From: Thermaurantiacus tibetensis
Lineage (GTDB): Bacteria; Pseudomonadota; Alphaproteobacteria; Sphingomonadales; Sphingomonadaceae
Direction of reading: 5' to 3'
Length of the DNA: 64,000 nucleotides
Assembly (NCBI RefSeq): GCF_015354055.1
Contig: NZ_JACHTM010000001.1
Coordinates: forward strand, 496,001 to 560,000
Numbering within the stretch: position 1 is the first letter of the stretch; each line of letters starts with the position of its first letter. Of this stretch, positions 34,564-43,229 are shown one piece after another. The notes below the pieces were generated by a model. That model did no database searches. It was given only the letters and a program-made list of their open reading frames with translations, and was not told the origin of the DNA. The translations under genes and the position numbers were made by a program.

Positions 34564-35456
34564 GTGACGGTCTCCTGCGGTGCCGCGCCCGTCGCCCGCG
34601 CCGCCTCGCGCACGAGTTCGGCGGCCAGATGCGGCTTCTCCTCATGCGCCAGGTGGCCGAGCCCCGTCAGGATCCTGACCTCGCCTTCGGGGATGCGCGC
34701 AGCAACTTCCCGCGCGGTCGCAGGCGGAATGGCAAGGTCGTTGGAGCCAGCGACCAGCATGACCGGAATGGCGAGCCGGGGCAGGTCGCGGTCGAGCGCG
34801 TCAAGATCCCAGTTCGCCATCATCTCGAGCGCGCCCGCCACGTGGCGCGGCTTTGCGAACAGCCGCCCGTAGAGCTCGGCCCCGCGCGCGTCGACCCTGG
34901 AGCCCGTCGCGCGCGCGAGGAAGCGCTCCGGCGCACCCATGAGACCTGCCTGCAGCGCGAACAGGCGCGGGGTGAGCGGGTTCAGGAACAGCGCCTTGGC
35001 AAGCCCGGGGAACAGCTCCCGGGCAAGGCCGGGGAAGGGCCGCAGCGCCCCGTTGAAGCTGACGAGACCGGCCGTCTCGCCGGGCCGGTCGATCAGCATC
35101 CGCGCGGCGATCGCGGCACCGGCCGAATGGGCGGCCATGAGGCGCGGCACGATGCCGAGCCGCTCGAGCAGTGCCTCGACCGCCCGGGCCATGTTCGGGA
35201 TGGTGGCAAGCTCCCGGAGCGGTGCCGTGAAGCCATGGCCGGGAAGGTCGGGGGCGACCACCTGGAAGTCGCGGGCGAGGATGGGCAGCAGGTCGCGCCA
35301 GCTGTGGGTCGCAGCTCCCGTGCCGTGGAGCAGGAGGAGCGGCGGGCCCTCGCCCATCACCTGCACGTGCCAGGGGATTCCGGCGGCCTCGACGAAGCGC
35401 GAGGCCTCACGGTTGGGCCAGTCGGCGCCGTCGCGGTTCCAGTCGGGTGCGCTCAT
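34560..35456 (-). CDS. bchO: BchO, alpha/beta hydrolase of the Mg-chelatase operon
   Basis: Alpha/beta hydrolase always found with bchI-bchD in purple bacteria; proposed to act in or near Mg-chelation, with no firm activity. It is 298 residues. The oxyanion strand is LLLLHGTGAATHSW, the nucleophile S111 lies in MAAHSAGAA, the acid probably in VAGSNDLAIP, and the catalytic His in GLGHLAHEEKP. The start overlaps the bchD stop. Confidence 0.93.
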   Translation of the reverse strand: MSAPDWNRDGADWPNREASRFVEAAGIPWHVQVMGEGPPLLLLHGTGAATHSWRDLLPILARDFQVVAPDLPGHGFTAPLRELATIPNMARAVEALLERLGIVPRLMAAHSAGAAIAARMLIDRPGETAGLVSFNGALRPFPGLARELFPGLAKALFLNPLTPRLFALQAGLMGAPERFLARATGSRVDARGAELYGRLFAKPRHVAGALEMMANWDLDALDRDLPRLAIPVMLVAGSNDLAIPPATAREVAARIPEGEVRILTGLGHLAHEEKPHLAAELVREAARATGAAPQETVT

Positions 35457-37204
35457 GCTGCCCTGACCGCCCGCGAGATGGCCTCGGCCGGTCCCCGCGG
35501 GAGGGCGACGAGCCGGGCTCCGAGTGCTGCGGCAAGGTCCCGTGCCTCGGGTCGCGGCCGCGCCGAGATGTCGATGACGGTCGCCGGGATCCCGGCGGCA
35601 CGGACCTGGCGGGCAAGCCGCGCGGACTCTGCGGTTGCCGCCTCGCGGCCGCCGTTGCCGTCGAGCGCCACGTTGGCGCGCCCGTCGGTGAGCAGCACCA
35701 GCTGCACGGCCTTGCCGGCGGCGCGGGCGCGCAGCGCCAGCTCGCGGCCGAGCAGGAGCGCGGCCGAAAGCGGCGTGCCGCCGCCGCCAGGAAGCCCTGC
35801 GAGCAGCCGCCGCGCCCGGGCGAGCGAACGGGTCGGGGGGAGGAGCAGCTCCGCGCCAGCGCCGCGGAAGCTGACGAGCGCCACTTCCGCGCGGGTCACG
35901 TAGGCGTCGGCCAGCAGCAGCTCGACGGCGCCCTTGGCCTCGGCGAGCCGCTCGGCTGCAGCCGAGCCCGAGGCATCGACGAGGAAGAGGGCGAGCGTCG
36001 TCGGCCGGTCGCGGAAGCGGCAGATGCGCAGATCCTCCCGGCGGATGGCAAGCCGACCGTCGCCGGCTCCCCGCAGCCGCTGCCAGGGCGCTGCCGCACG
36101 GAGCGTCGCCACGAGCGCGAGGCGCCGTCCGCTGCCCGGGCGGCCCGGCCGGGTGCCGGCCGGACGCCCGCGCCGGGCCTCGCCGCGCTCCGCGCCACGC
36201 CGTCCGCCACCTGCCATGCCCGCGCCGGCTGCGAGCGCGGCCAGAAGGCCCGGCGGCAGCGCGGTCCGCGCCGCCTCGATGAGGAGGTCGGGAAGCGGTC
36301 CGCTGGTCTGCCCGCTTGCGGGCTCCCCTTCCTGCCGCGTCTCCCCGGTCGTCTGCTCCTCCGGCCGTTCGGGCGGCGGCGCCGGCGGGGGCGGGGGCTC
36401 GGCCGGCGCAGCCTCCGGCAGCCGGGTGGCGCGGGGCGCCAGCACCAGCCGCGCCGCGGCAGCGAGGCCGGCCGCGTCGCAGCGCCCGCCGCCCAGCGCC
36501 CGCGCAGCTGCGAGCGCCATCAGCACCGGGCGCGGCGAGGCGACGCCAAGGCGGGCCGCAGCCAGGCAGAGCGCCGCCATGGCCGCCTCGTCCTCGACGG
36601 GGTCGGCCGGGGTGACGGCCGCCGGGCCTCCGGCGAGATCGGCAAGGGCGAGCCCCTCGAGATCGACGCGGAAGGCCAGCCGGTCGAGGAGAGCCGGGTC
36701 CGCCTGCTCGGCCGCGCCGTCGCCGGCGCCAAGCCCCTCGTCAAGGAGCACGAGCCCGACCCGGGCCGGGGCCGTCACCGTCACGCCATCGCGCATCCCG
36801 GTCACCTCGCCGCGGTCGCGCATGGCGGCGAGCAGGCCGACCACGTCGAGCGGCAGGCGCTCGGCCATGGGCACGAGGAGCACGCCGCCATCGGCCTCGG
36901 CCAAAAGCCCCGGGCGGGCCACCGGCCGGCCGGCGGCAAGCGTCGCCTCGAGGTCGAGCCCGCCCGCGAGCCGTTCGAAGTCCGTCCCCGGGGGAAGCCG
37001 CCGCCACGGGCGTGCCGGGTCGAGCCGGCTCTTGAGGAAGGCCAGCAGCCGGTCCCTGACCGGGCCGGCGCGGGCGCGGATGGCGATGCCGCCGAACCGG
37101 TCGGGGTCGGAGGCGAAGAGGGCGGCGGCGAGGAGCGCGTCGGCCCAGCGCGCCCGGCCCTCCGGCTGGGCATCCCCCGGCGTCATTGCGGAACCCGCGC
37201 TCAC
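35453..37204 (-). CDS. bchD: magnesium chelatase subunit D
   Basis: Platform AAA+ subunit that links the BchI motor to BchH. It is 583 residues: a degenerate N-terminal AAA+ module without a good P-loop, a long proline- and acid-rich linker (about 270-310, EPPPPPAPPPERPEEQ), and a C-terminal von Willebrand A domain with MIDAS residues DASGS and a conserved TDGRANVALDG loop. GTG 37204 overlaps the bchI stop (GTGA). Confidence 0.95.
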   Translation of the reverse strand: MSAGSAMTPGDAQPEGRARWADALLAAALFASDPDRFGGIAIRARAGPVRDRLLAFLKSRLDPARPWRRLPPGTDFERLAGGLDLEATLAAGRPVARPGLLAEADGGVLLVPMAERLPLDVVGLLAAMRDRGEVTGMRDGVTVTAPARVGLVLLDEGLGAGDGAAEQADPALLDRLAFRVDLEGLALADLAGGPAAVTPADPVEDEAAMAALCLAAARLGVASPRPVLMALAAARALGGGRCDAAGLAAAARLVLAPRATRLPEAAPAEPPPPPAPPPERPEEQTTGETRQEGEPASGQTSGPLPDLLIEAARTALPPGLLAALAAGAGMAGGGRRGAERGEARRGRPAGTRPGRPGSGRRLALVATLRAAAPWQRLRGAGDGRLAIRREDLRICRFRDRPTTLALFLVDASGSAAAERLAEAKGAVELLLADAYVTRAEVALVSFRGAGAELLLPPTRSLARARRLLAGLPGGGGTPLSAALLLGRELALRARAAGKAVQLVLLTDGRANVALDGNGGREAATAESARLARQVRAAGIPATVIDISARPRPEARDLAAALGARLVALPRGPAEAISRAVRAA

Positions 37205-38217
37205 GCCGCCTGCAGCTCGGCGATTGCGCGGGCGATCCGGGCCGTCGACCCGGTCTCGTCGAGCGGGTCCTTCCGGAGCCGGTGGCGCAGCGCCAGCGGC
37301 GCGACGGCAATGACGTCCGCGTCCTGCACGCGGGCGCGCTTCTCGAGCGCGGCGAGCGCGCGGGCCGCGCGGATCATGGCGAGCTCGCCGCGCAGGCCAT
37401 CCGCGCCGACGGCGATCGACAGGCGCGCCGCCAGCCGCAGCGCCGTCTCGGGCACCTCCACCTCACCGAGCCGCCGCCGGGCCGCGCCGATGGCGCGCGC
37501 CACCTTCGCGTCTGCCGCCGCCCAGGCTGCGACGAAGCCGGCGCGGTCCCGCTCGAAGGCGTCGCGCCGGCGCACCACCTCGATCCGCTCGTCGAGATCC
37601 TCGGGCGTACGCACCTCGACCGAAAGGCCGAAGCGGTCGAGGAGCTGGGGCCGGAGCTCGCCTTCCTCGGGGTTCCCGGAGCCGATGAGGACGAAGCGGG
37701 CCGGGTGGCGCACCGACAGGCCCTCGCGTTCGACGATGTTCTCTCCCGACTGGGCGACGTCGAGAAGGAGATCGACGATGTGGTCCTCGAGCAGGTTGAT
37801 CTCGTCGACGTAGAGGAAGCCGCGGTGGGCGCGCGCGAGAAGGCCCGGCTCGAACGCCTTCTCGCCCCGCGCGAGCGCCCGCTCGATGTCGAGCGCGCCA
37901 ACCACCCGGTCCTCGGTCGCGCCGAGCGGCAGGTCGACGAAGGGCACAGGGGCCTTCGCGGAGCGGGTGCGATCGCCGCCGCAGCCCGGCGGGCAGGGCC
38001 CGCTGTCGACCCCCGGCTCGCAACCGTAGCGGCAGCCCGCCACCACCTTGATCTCGGGCAGCAGCGCGGCAAGCGCGCGCACGGCCGTCGACTTGCCGGT
38101 CCCGCGGTCGCCGAACACCATGACGCCACCGATGCCGGGGTCGACCGCGACGACGAGGAGCGCCCGCTTCATCTCGTCCTGACCTACGATCGCAGCGAAG
38201 GGAAAGTGAGACAACAT
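37201..38217 (-). CDS. bchI: magnesium chelatase ATPase subunit I
   Basis: AAA+ ATPase powering Mg insertion. It is 338 residues with Walker A GDRGTGKS at 36-43, Walker B in FLYVDEINLL, and sensor region LIGSGNPEEGELRPQLLDRFG. The cysteine-rich insert (AGCRYGCEPG, PCPPGCGG) is typical of bacterial BchI. It starts only 10 bases after the SGNH-hydrolase gene, so either a promoter lies inside that gene or the Mg-chelatase genes share its transcript. No PpsR-type box was seen in front of it. Confidence 0.96.
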   Translation of the reverse strand: MLSHFPFAAIVGQDEMKRALLVVAVDPGIGGVMVFGDRGTGKSTAVRALAALLPEIKVVAGCRYGCEPGVDSGPCPPGCGGDRTRSAKAPVPFVDLPLGATEDRVVGALDIERALARGEKAFEPGLLARAHRGFLYVDEINLLEDHIVDLLLDVAQSGENIVEREGLSVRHPARFVLIGSGNPEEGELRPQLLDRFGLSVEVRTPEDLDERIEVVRRRDAFERDRAGFVAAWAAADAKVARAIGAARRRLGEVEVPETALRLAARLSIAVGADGLRGELAMIRAARALAALEKRARVQDADVIAVAPLALRHRLRKDPLDETGSTARIARAIAELQAA

Positions 38218-38227
38218 CTTGCTCTTC

Positions 38228-38995
38228 TTAGTGGCGCCGCGACGGCAGCGGCAGCTGCGACGCCGCCGTTCCCGGAGAAAGGCGGACGAGTGGCTCGAGG
38301 ACGGCAGTCAACGCAGGCACCAGCCGCGCCCGCATCGCGGCATCCGTCGGATGAATACCGTCGGGAATGGCCTCGCGCAGTTCGCGCCGCTCCGCAACGG
38401 CGAAAGCCGGGACGGTATCGACATGGCCAGCCCCGGCCGCAGCCGCAACTCCGGCCCAAGCCCGTCTGTAGGCTGCCACGGCCGGCCGGCGCAACAGGGC
38501 AAGGCCGTGCACTGGGCTCATGGTGACGAGCACCGGCAGGCCTCCGCGCCCGCGCACCAGGGCGGTCATCTTGCCGGCGTGCGCCCGCGACCGCGCCAGC
38601 GGCACGCCAGCATGAAGCCGCGCATCGTTGACCGTGAATTCGATGAGGGCGAGTGTCGGTGGCGGGCCGGGGGCTGCGAGCCGGGCAGCGAGCGCGTCCC
38701 GGCCCCAGGCGCTCGTGGCGCCGGGACGCGCCAGCCGCTCGACCACCACCGGCCCTCCCCTGCAGGCCGCAAGAGCCTCGCCCAGCTGGAAGGGCCAATC
38801 GCCCCGGGCGGTCAGGCTCGTCCCGACCAACAGAACCCGAAAAGGTGCCCCGCCATCCACAAGTTCCGGCGGACGCGCGGGCATACGGTTCGGAAGGGAG
38901 CCTGCCGGTGTGAATTTGCCATCGGCGGCCAAAAAGAGCCCCGCCGCGACCAGCCCCCCCGCGGTAGGGAGACCGCCCAACGCCCCACGCGTCAC
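38228..38995 (-). CDS. SGNH/GDSL-type hydrolase with N-terminal membrane anchor
   Basis: Probable esterase or deacylase of the SGNH fold acting outside the cytoplasm. It is 255 residues from GTG 38995, which overlaps the acyltransferase stop (GTGA). An N-terminal hydrophobic stretch (about 6-24) acts as signal or anchor. Block I is VLLVGTSLT with S60 as nucleophile (usually GDSL, here GTSL), block III is FTVND, and block V PDGIHPTD carries the Asp and His of the triad. Pairing with a hexapeptide acyltransferase suggests trimming or decorating a surface polysaccharide with acyl groups; this is inference. Confidence 0.72.
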   Translation of the reverse strand: MTRGALGGLPTAGGLVAAGLFLAADGKFTPAGSLPNRMPARPPELVDGGAPFRVLLVGTSLTARGDWPFQLGEALAACRGGPVVVERLARPGATSAWGRDALAARLAAPGPPPTLALIEFTVNDARLHAGVPLARSRAHAGKMTALVRGRGGLPVLVTMSPVHGLALLRRPAVAAYRRAWAGVAAAAGAGHVDTVPAFAVAERRELREAIPDGIHPTDAAMRARLVPALTAVLEPLVRLSPGTAASQLPLPSRRH

Positions 38996-39477
38996 GACGG
39001 CTGGGCTGTGCCCGGTAGGACGAGGCCCTCGCGCGCAAGCACCCGGGGGTCCATGATGCCCCACCGTGCAGTCATGATCCCCTCGCGCACTACCCGCGCC
39101 GGGTTGCCCATGGCAAGGCTGTGGGCCGGAATGTCGCGCGTGACTACGCTGCCGGCCCCGATGACCGAATGGTCCCCTACCCGGACTCCGGGCATTATTA
39201 CCACCCGCGCGCCAATAAAGCAGTTGGCGCCGATCCACGTGTCGAGATGGCGGTTGCCGACGAAGTCATGGCTGAGGATGGCGGCATCGAAGGACACCAG
39301 CGTTCGGTCGCCAATGTGGATGCCGCGTGGGTTGGTTAGGTCGAGCTTGGCCGACCGTGAAATTTGCACGTCTTTGCCGATGTCCATCCCCCACAGCTTC
39401 CGATATCGAATGCGCTGAAGGGCGCTCGAGATACGGTAGAGCCGGGTCCGCAAGCGCGACAGCCAGGGGGGTCTCAC
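38992..39477 (-). CDS. left-handed beta-helix (hexapeptide repeat) acyltransferase
   Basis: WcaF/LacA-like O-acetyltransferase fold. It is 161 residues. Hexapeptide turns run from about 50 to 130 ([57 protein letters not shown]), with the catalytic His in SHDF and the common end GNPARVVR. It is a typical surface glycan or sugar acetylating enzyme; the acceptor is unknown. It lies upstream of the SGNH gene on the same strand and 130 bases from the IS256 remnant, so it may be what is left of a larger glycan locus. Confidence 0.8.
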   Translation of the reverse strand: MRPPWLSRLRTRLYRISSALQRIRYRKLWGMDIGKDVQISRSAKLDLTNPRGIHIGDRTLVSFDAAILSHDFVGNRHLDTWIGANCFIGARVVIMPGVRVGDHSVIGAGSVVTRDIPAHSLAMGNPARVVREGIMTARWGIMDPRVLAREGLVLPGTAQPS

Positions 39478-39609
39478 TACAGCTGCACCCGCTTTGCACC
39501 ACGCATACTCAGATCATAGGTCAGACAGGCGCGGGCGTCTATACCTGGTCGTGTCCCATGGGATGGTGTAGCTGGTCGGAGGCCAGCGTGATCTGCCGCG
39601 GGGCCGGGG

Positions 39610-40650
39610 TCAGCCGTCTACGTGAGGGATGCTGACGATGGGAGTGTCGCTGACGCCGGCGACGCGTTCAAGCGTCATGGAGCGGACGCGTTGGACGGCC
39701 CATTCGTCGTTCTGCTCGAGCAGGACGGCGCCGACGAGGCGTCGGATGGCGGCCTCGTTGGGAAAGATGCCGACGACCTCGGTCCTGCGCTTCACCTCGC
39801 CGTCGACGCGCTCAAGTGGATTCGTGCTGTGCAGCTTCGCCTGGTGCTGGGCCGGGAAGCTCATGTCGGCGAGCACGTCGGCCTCGGCTTCGTCCATCAG
39901 GACCGCGAGTTTCGGCAGCTTGGGGCGGAGCCGGTCAGCGACGCGGCGCCATTGCTGACGGACGGCTTCGCCGTCCTTCTGGGCGAAGGCCGTGGCCATG
40001 ACGGCCGACACGACGCGCCGCCCACTCCTGTCGGCGTGTGCCAGCGCGTTACGTATAAAATGCACGCGACAGCGTTGCCAGGTCGCGCAGAGCACGCGGG
40101 TGATGACGGCCTTCAGGCCCTCGTGCGCGTCCGAGATCATCAGCTTTACGCCGCGCATTCCTCGGCGGGCGAGTTTGCGGAGGAACTCCGTCCAGAACGG
40201 CTGGGCCTCCGAGTGGCCGATGTCCATGCCGAGCAGCTCGCGCCGGCCGTCGCTGTTGACGCCGACCGCGATGATGACGGCGACCGAGACGATCCGGCCG
40301 CCCTCGGGGACCTTCACACAGGTCGCGTCGATCCAGAGATAGGGATAGTCGCCCTCAATCGGGCGGTTCAGGAACGCCTCCACCTGCTCGTCGATCTCCT
40401 TGCACAGCCGGCTCACCTGGCTCTTGGACACGCCCGTCATGCCGAGCGCCTTCACCAAGTCATCGACGGATCGCGTGGAGATGCCGTGGATGCAGGCTTC
40501 CTGGATCACCGCCGTCAGCGCTTTCTCGGCCATGCGGCGCGGCGCAAGGAAACCGGGGAAGTAGCTCCCCTTGCGCAGCTTCGGGATGCGCAGTTCCACC
40601 GTGCCGGCACGGGTCTCCCAGCCCCGGTCATGATCTGTTCTCCTAACCTT
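39610..40650 (-). pseudogene. IS256-family transposase, 5'-truncated
   Basis: The C-terminal three-quarters of an IS256-type DDE transposase is intact: WIDATCVKV (first Asp), [11 protein letters not shown] (second Asp), [10 protein letters not shown], and [15 protein letters not shown] (Glu), ending normally at 39610. Upstream of the first usable start (GTG 40599) the frame still reads family sequence ([10 protein letters not shown]) back to about 40645. There it breaks into a T7-G10 tract, so the N-terminal DNA-binding part of roughly 60-80 residues is gone. No convincing terminal inverted repeats were found at either side. The element is inactive as it stands. Confidence 0.85.
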
Positions 40651-40660
40651 CTTACCGTGC

Positions 40661-40677
40661 TTTTTTTGGGGGGGGGG
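40661..40677. repeat. T7-G10 homopolymer tract
   Basis: Seven T followed by ten G at the break point of the IS256 remnant and about 90-110 bases before the LuxE-like gene. It is by far the longest mononucleotide run in the window. It could be a slippage-prone contingency tract, a deletion scar, or an assembly artefact. Confidence 0.9.
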
Positions 40678-40769
40678 AGGAGGGTTTGGCCATGGGAGGT
40701 GGTGGGAGCGGTGGCGAGGTTCAGAAGCGTGAGGCGGACAGCAAGGTGGCGCTCAGCCGCCTGAGCGTG

Positions 40770-41966
40770 ATGGAGCCGGCCTACTGGGAGGGCCTGGCGG
40801 AGGCAGGCGCCACCTCGATCGCGTGCGAAGGGGGCGGCATAAGCGAGCCTGCCGCCATTCCCGGCTCGCGGATCGAGGCCTTCCTCGAGGCGCCCGTCTT
40901 CGGCGTTCCGGCCGCCGAGAAGCGCGCCCTCCTCGATTCCGAGCTCGCTGCGCTCACGGCCCACCATCGCGCGAACTGCCCGGACTATGCCGCGATCCTC
41001 GCGACCATCGGCCACCTCGCGCCTGCCGACACGGCGAGCGCCCCCTTCCTGCCGGTCTCGCTCTTCAAGCTCCATGACCTGCTCTCGGTGCCGCGCGCGG
41101 CGGTGTTCAAGACCATGACCTCCTCGGGCACCACCGGCCAGGCCCCCTCGCGCATCTTCCTCGATGCGCCCACCGCAGCACTCCAGACCCGCGTGCTCGC
41201 CCGCATCATGGCCGACTTCATCGGCACCAAGCGCCTGCCGATGCTCGTCATCGACCACCCCTCCGTGGTCAAGGACCGGCGCAGCTTCTCGGCGCGCGGG
41301 GCCGGCATTCTCGGCATGATGACCTTCGGCCGGGCCCACCACTTCGCCCTTGCCGACGAGACGATGGCGATCGACTGGGAGGCGCTCGACGCCTTCGCCG
41401 AGGCCAACCAGGGCCAGCCCATCCTCGCCTTCGGCTTCACCTTCATGGTCTGGAAGCATTTTCTCGAGCCGCTGGCGCGCGCTGGCCGCCGCCTGCCGTT
41501 CGCGGATGCCATCCTCGTCCAATCCGGCGGCTGGAAGAAGCTCGAGGCCGAGGCGGTCTCGAACGAACGGTTCCGGGCCGTGGCCCTCGAGCGCGCAGGC
41601 TTCGCCCGGGTCCACAACTTCTACGGCATGGTCGAGCAGACCGGCTCGGTCTTCGTCGAGTGCGAGGCGGGCCGGCTCCATGCTCCGCTGTTCGCCGACG
41701 TCCGCATCCGCGACAGCCGCACCTAGGCAGAGGTGCCCCACGGCACGCCGGGCATCGTTCAGGTGCTCTCCGTCCTTCCCCGCAGCTACCCCGGCCACTC
41801 GCTGCTGACGGAGGACATGGGCGTCATCACCGGCGAGGACGACTGCCCCTGCGGGCGGCTCGGGCGCACCTTCCGCATCCTCGGCCGGATCCCGAAGGCC
41901 GAGGTGCGCGGCTGCTCCGACACCTTCGCGTCGCCTGCTCCCGCCCCGGCGCTCGCCGATGGCTGA
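40770..41966 (+). pseudogene. LuxE-like acyl-protein synthetase, interrupted by an amber codon
   Basis: Family of acyl-protein synthetases (LuxE, PF04443 type) that activate a fatty acid with ATP. Blocks seen are FKTMTSSGTTGQAPSRIFLD (AMP-binding loop), GGWKKLEAEAV and VHNFYGMVEQTGSVFVECE. At codon 319 (41724-41726) a TAG interrupts the frame; the same frame then continues with family sequence (GTPGIVQVLSVLPRSYPGHS, DDCPCGRLGRTFRILGRIPKAEVRG) to a stop at 41964-41966. The two parts together have the normal length, so one base change made the stop. ATG 40770 is the likely start; an ATG at 40692 adds a glycine-rich leader. It overlaps luxC. It is functional only if the codon is read through. 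Confidence 0.82.
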
Positions 41967-43200
41967 CCAGCCCGATCCGCTGCGCTGCGACCCCCTCGGC
42001 GCCGTCGAAGTCGTACTGCCGCGCATGGGCTCGCTTGCGCCGGTCCTGGCCGCGCGCCCGCTGCGGCCGTTCAGCCCGGAGGTGCTCGGCTTCATCGACG
42101 ATCTCGGCCGGCGGCTGCGCACCGACCCGGCGCTCCGCCCCTTCCCCGAGCTCGTCGCGCTCGGCTTCTGGGCCCGGCGCGCGAACGTCGAGCGGCTGCG
42201 CGCCCGCTTCGAGGGCGCCTGGCCGGAAGCGGTGCGCATGCCGCGCGGGCTCGCCTTCCACGTCGCCCCCGCCAATGTCGACACCATCTTCGTCTATTCG
42301 CTCCTCCTCTCGATGCTGGCCGGCAACCGCAACATCGTGCGCATCTCGAGCCGCGCCCGGCCCCAGGCGGACCAGCTCCTCGCCCGGCTGGCTGCCGCAG
42401 TGGAAGCGGCCGCGCCCGAGGTCGGCGCGAGCTTCGCCATCATCCGCTACCCGCACGATGACGCCATCACCGCCGCGCTCTCCGCCGCCGTCGACGTGCG
42501 CGTCGTCTGGGGCGGGGATGCAAGCGTCGCGGCCGTCCGCCGCGCGCCGCTCGGCCCCTTCGGCACCGAGCTCGTCTTCCCCGACCGCTGGTCGCTCGCG
42601 GTGTTCGATGCCGGGGCGGTTGCCGCCGAGCCCGACCTTCCTGGCCTTGCGCGCCGGTTCGTGAACGACTCGCTCTGGTTCGGCCAGAACGCCTGCTCCT
42701 CGCCGCGCGCCCTGGTCTGGGTGGGCACCGAAGCCGCGCGCGAGAGCGCGAGCGCTGCCTTCTGGCCGGCACTCGAGACCGCGAGCGAAGCCGCCGGAAT
42801 CGAATGGGCCGATGCCCATGCCGTTGCCAAGCTGGTCGGCGCCTGCGTCGAAGCCCTCGGCGGCCGGGTGGTGCAGCTGCCTACGCCGAGCAACCGGATC
42901 ACCGTGCTCCGCGCCGACGGGCTCTCTGGCCTCGGCCATGCCGCGCCGGCGGGCGACGGCTTCTTCCTTGAGTATCACGCGGAGACGCTGGCCCAGCTCG
43001 CCCCGCATGTTGCCCGCAACTGGCAGACGGTCGTCTCCCACGGCATCCCGGCGCAAGCCTGGCGCAGCTTCCTCGCCAGCCACATGCCGCACGGCATCGA
43101 CCGCATCGTGCCCGCCGGCACCGCGCTCGACTTCGACGCCCTTTGGGACGGAGTGGACCTGCTCTCCGCCCTCACCCGGCTTGTCGACCTCCGGGTCTAG
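41959..43200 (+). CDS. LuxC-like acyl-CoA reductase
   Basis: NADPH-dependent fatty acyl reductase family (PF05893 type), which reduces acyl thioesters to aldehydes. It is 413 residues. The N-terminal Rossmann part contains FHVAPANVDTIFVYSLLLSMLAGN, and the active-site cysteine is C246 in SLWFGQNACSSPR. It overlaps the LuxE-like frame by eight bases, so the pair forms the two parts of a fatty-acid reductase. No luciferase genes (luxAB) are present, and such pairs without luciferase occur in surface-glycan or lipid clusters. The product is unknown. Confidence 0.82.
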   Translation: MADQPDPLRCDPLGAVEVVLPRMGSLAPVLAARPLRPFSPEVLGFIDDLGRRLRTDPALRPFPELVALGFWARRANVERLRARFEGAWPEAVRMPRGLAFHVAPANVDTIFVYSLLLSMLAGNRNIVRISSRARPQADQLLARLAAAVEAAAPEVGASFAIIRYPHDDAITAALSAAVDVRVVWGGDASVAAVRRAPLGPFGTELVFPDRWSLAVFDAGAVAAEPDLPGLARRFVNDSLWFGQNACSSPRALVWVGTEAARESASAAFWPALETASEAAGIEWADAHAVAKLVGACVEALGGRVVQLPTPSNRITVLRADGLSGLGHAAPAGDGFFLEYHAETLAQLAPHVARNWQTVVSHGIPAQAWRSFLASHMPHGIDRIVPAGTALDFDALWDGVDLLSALTRLVDLRV

Positions 43201-43229
43201 CCCGCCATTGCTCCTGTCCCGGCGCCGGG

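Noticed and set aside
39478-39609. Complete IS256 element with terminal repeats
   Set aside because: No matching inverted ends or target duplication were found by eye on either side; only a truncated transposase is supported.
40692-40769. Glycine-rich N-terminal extension of the LuxE-like protein
   Set aside because: It begins just after the G10 tract and has no family similarity; ATG 40770 gives the expected N-terminus.
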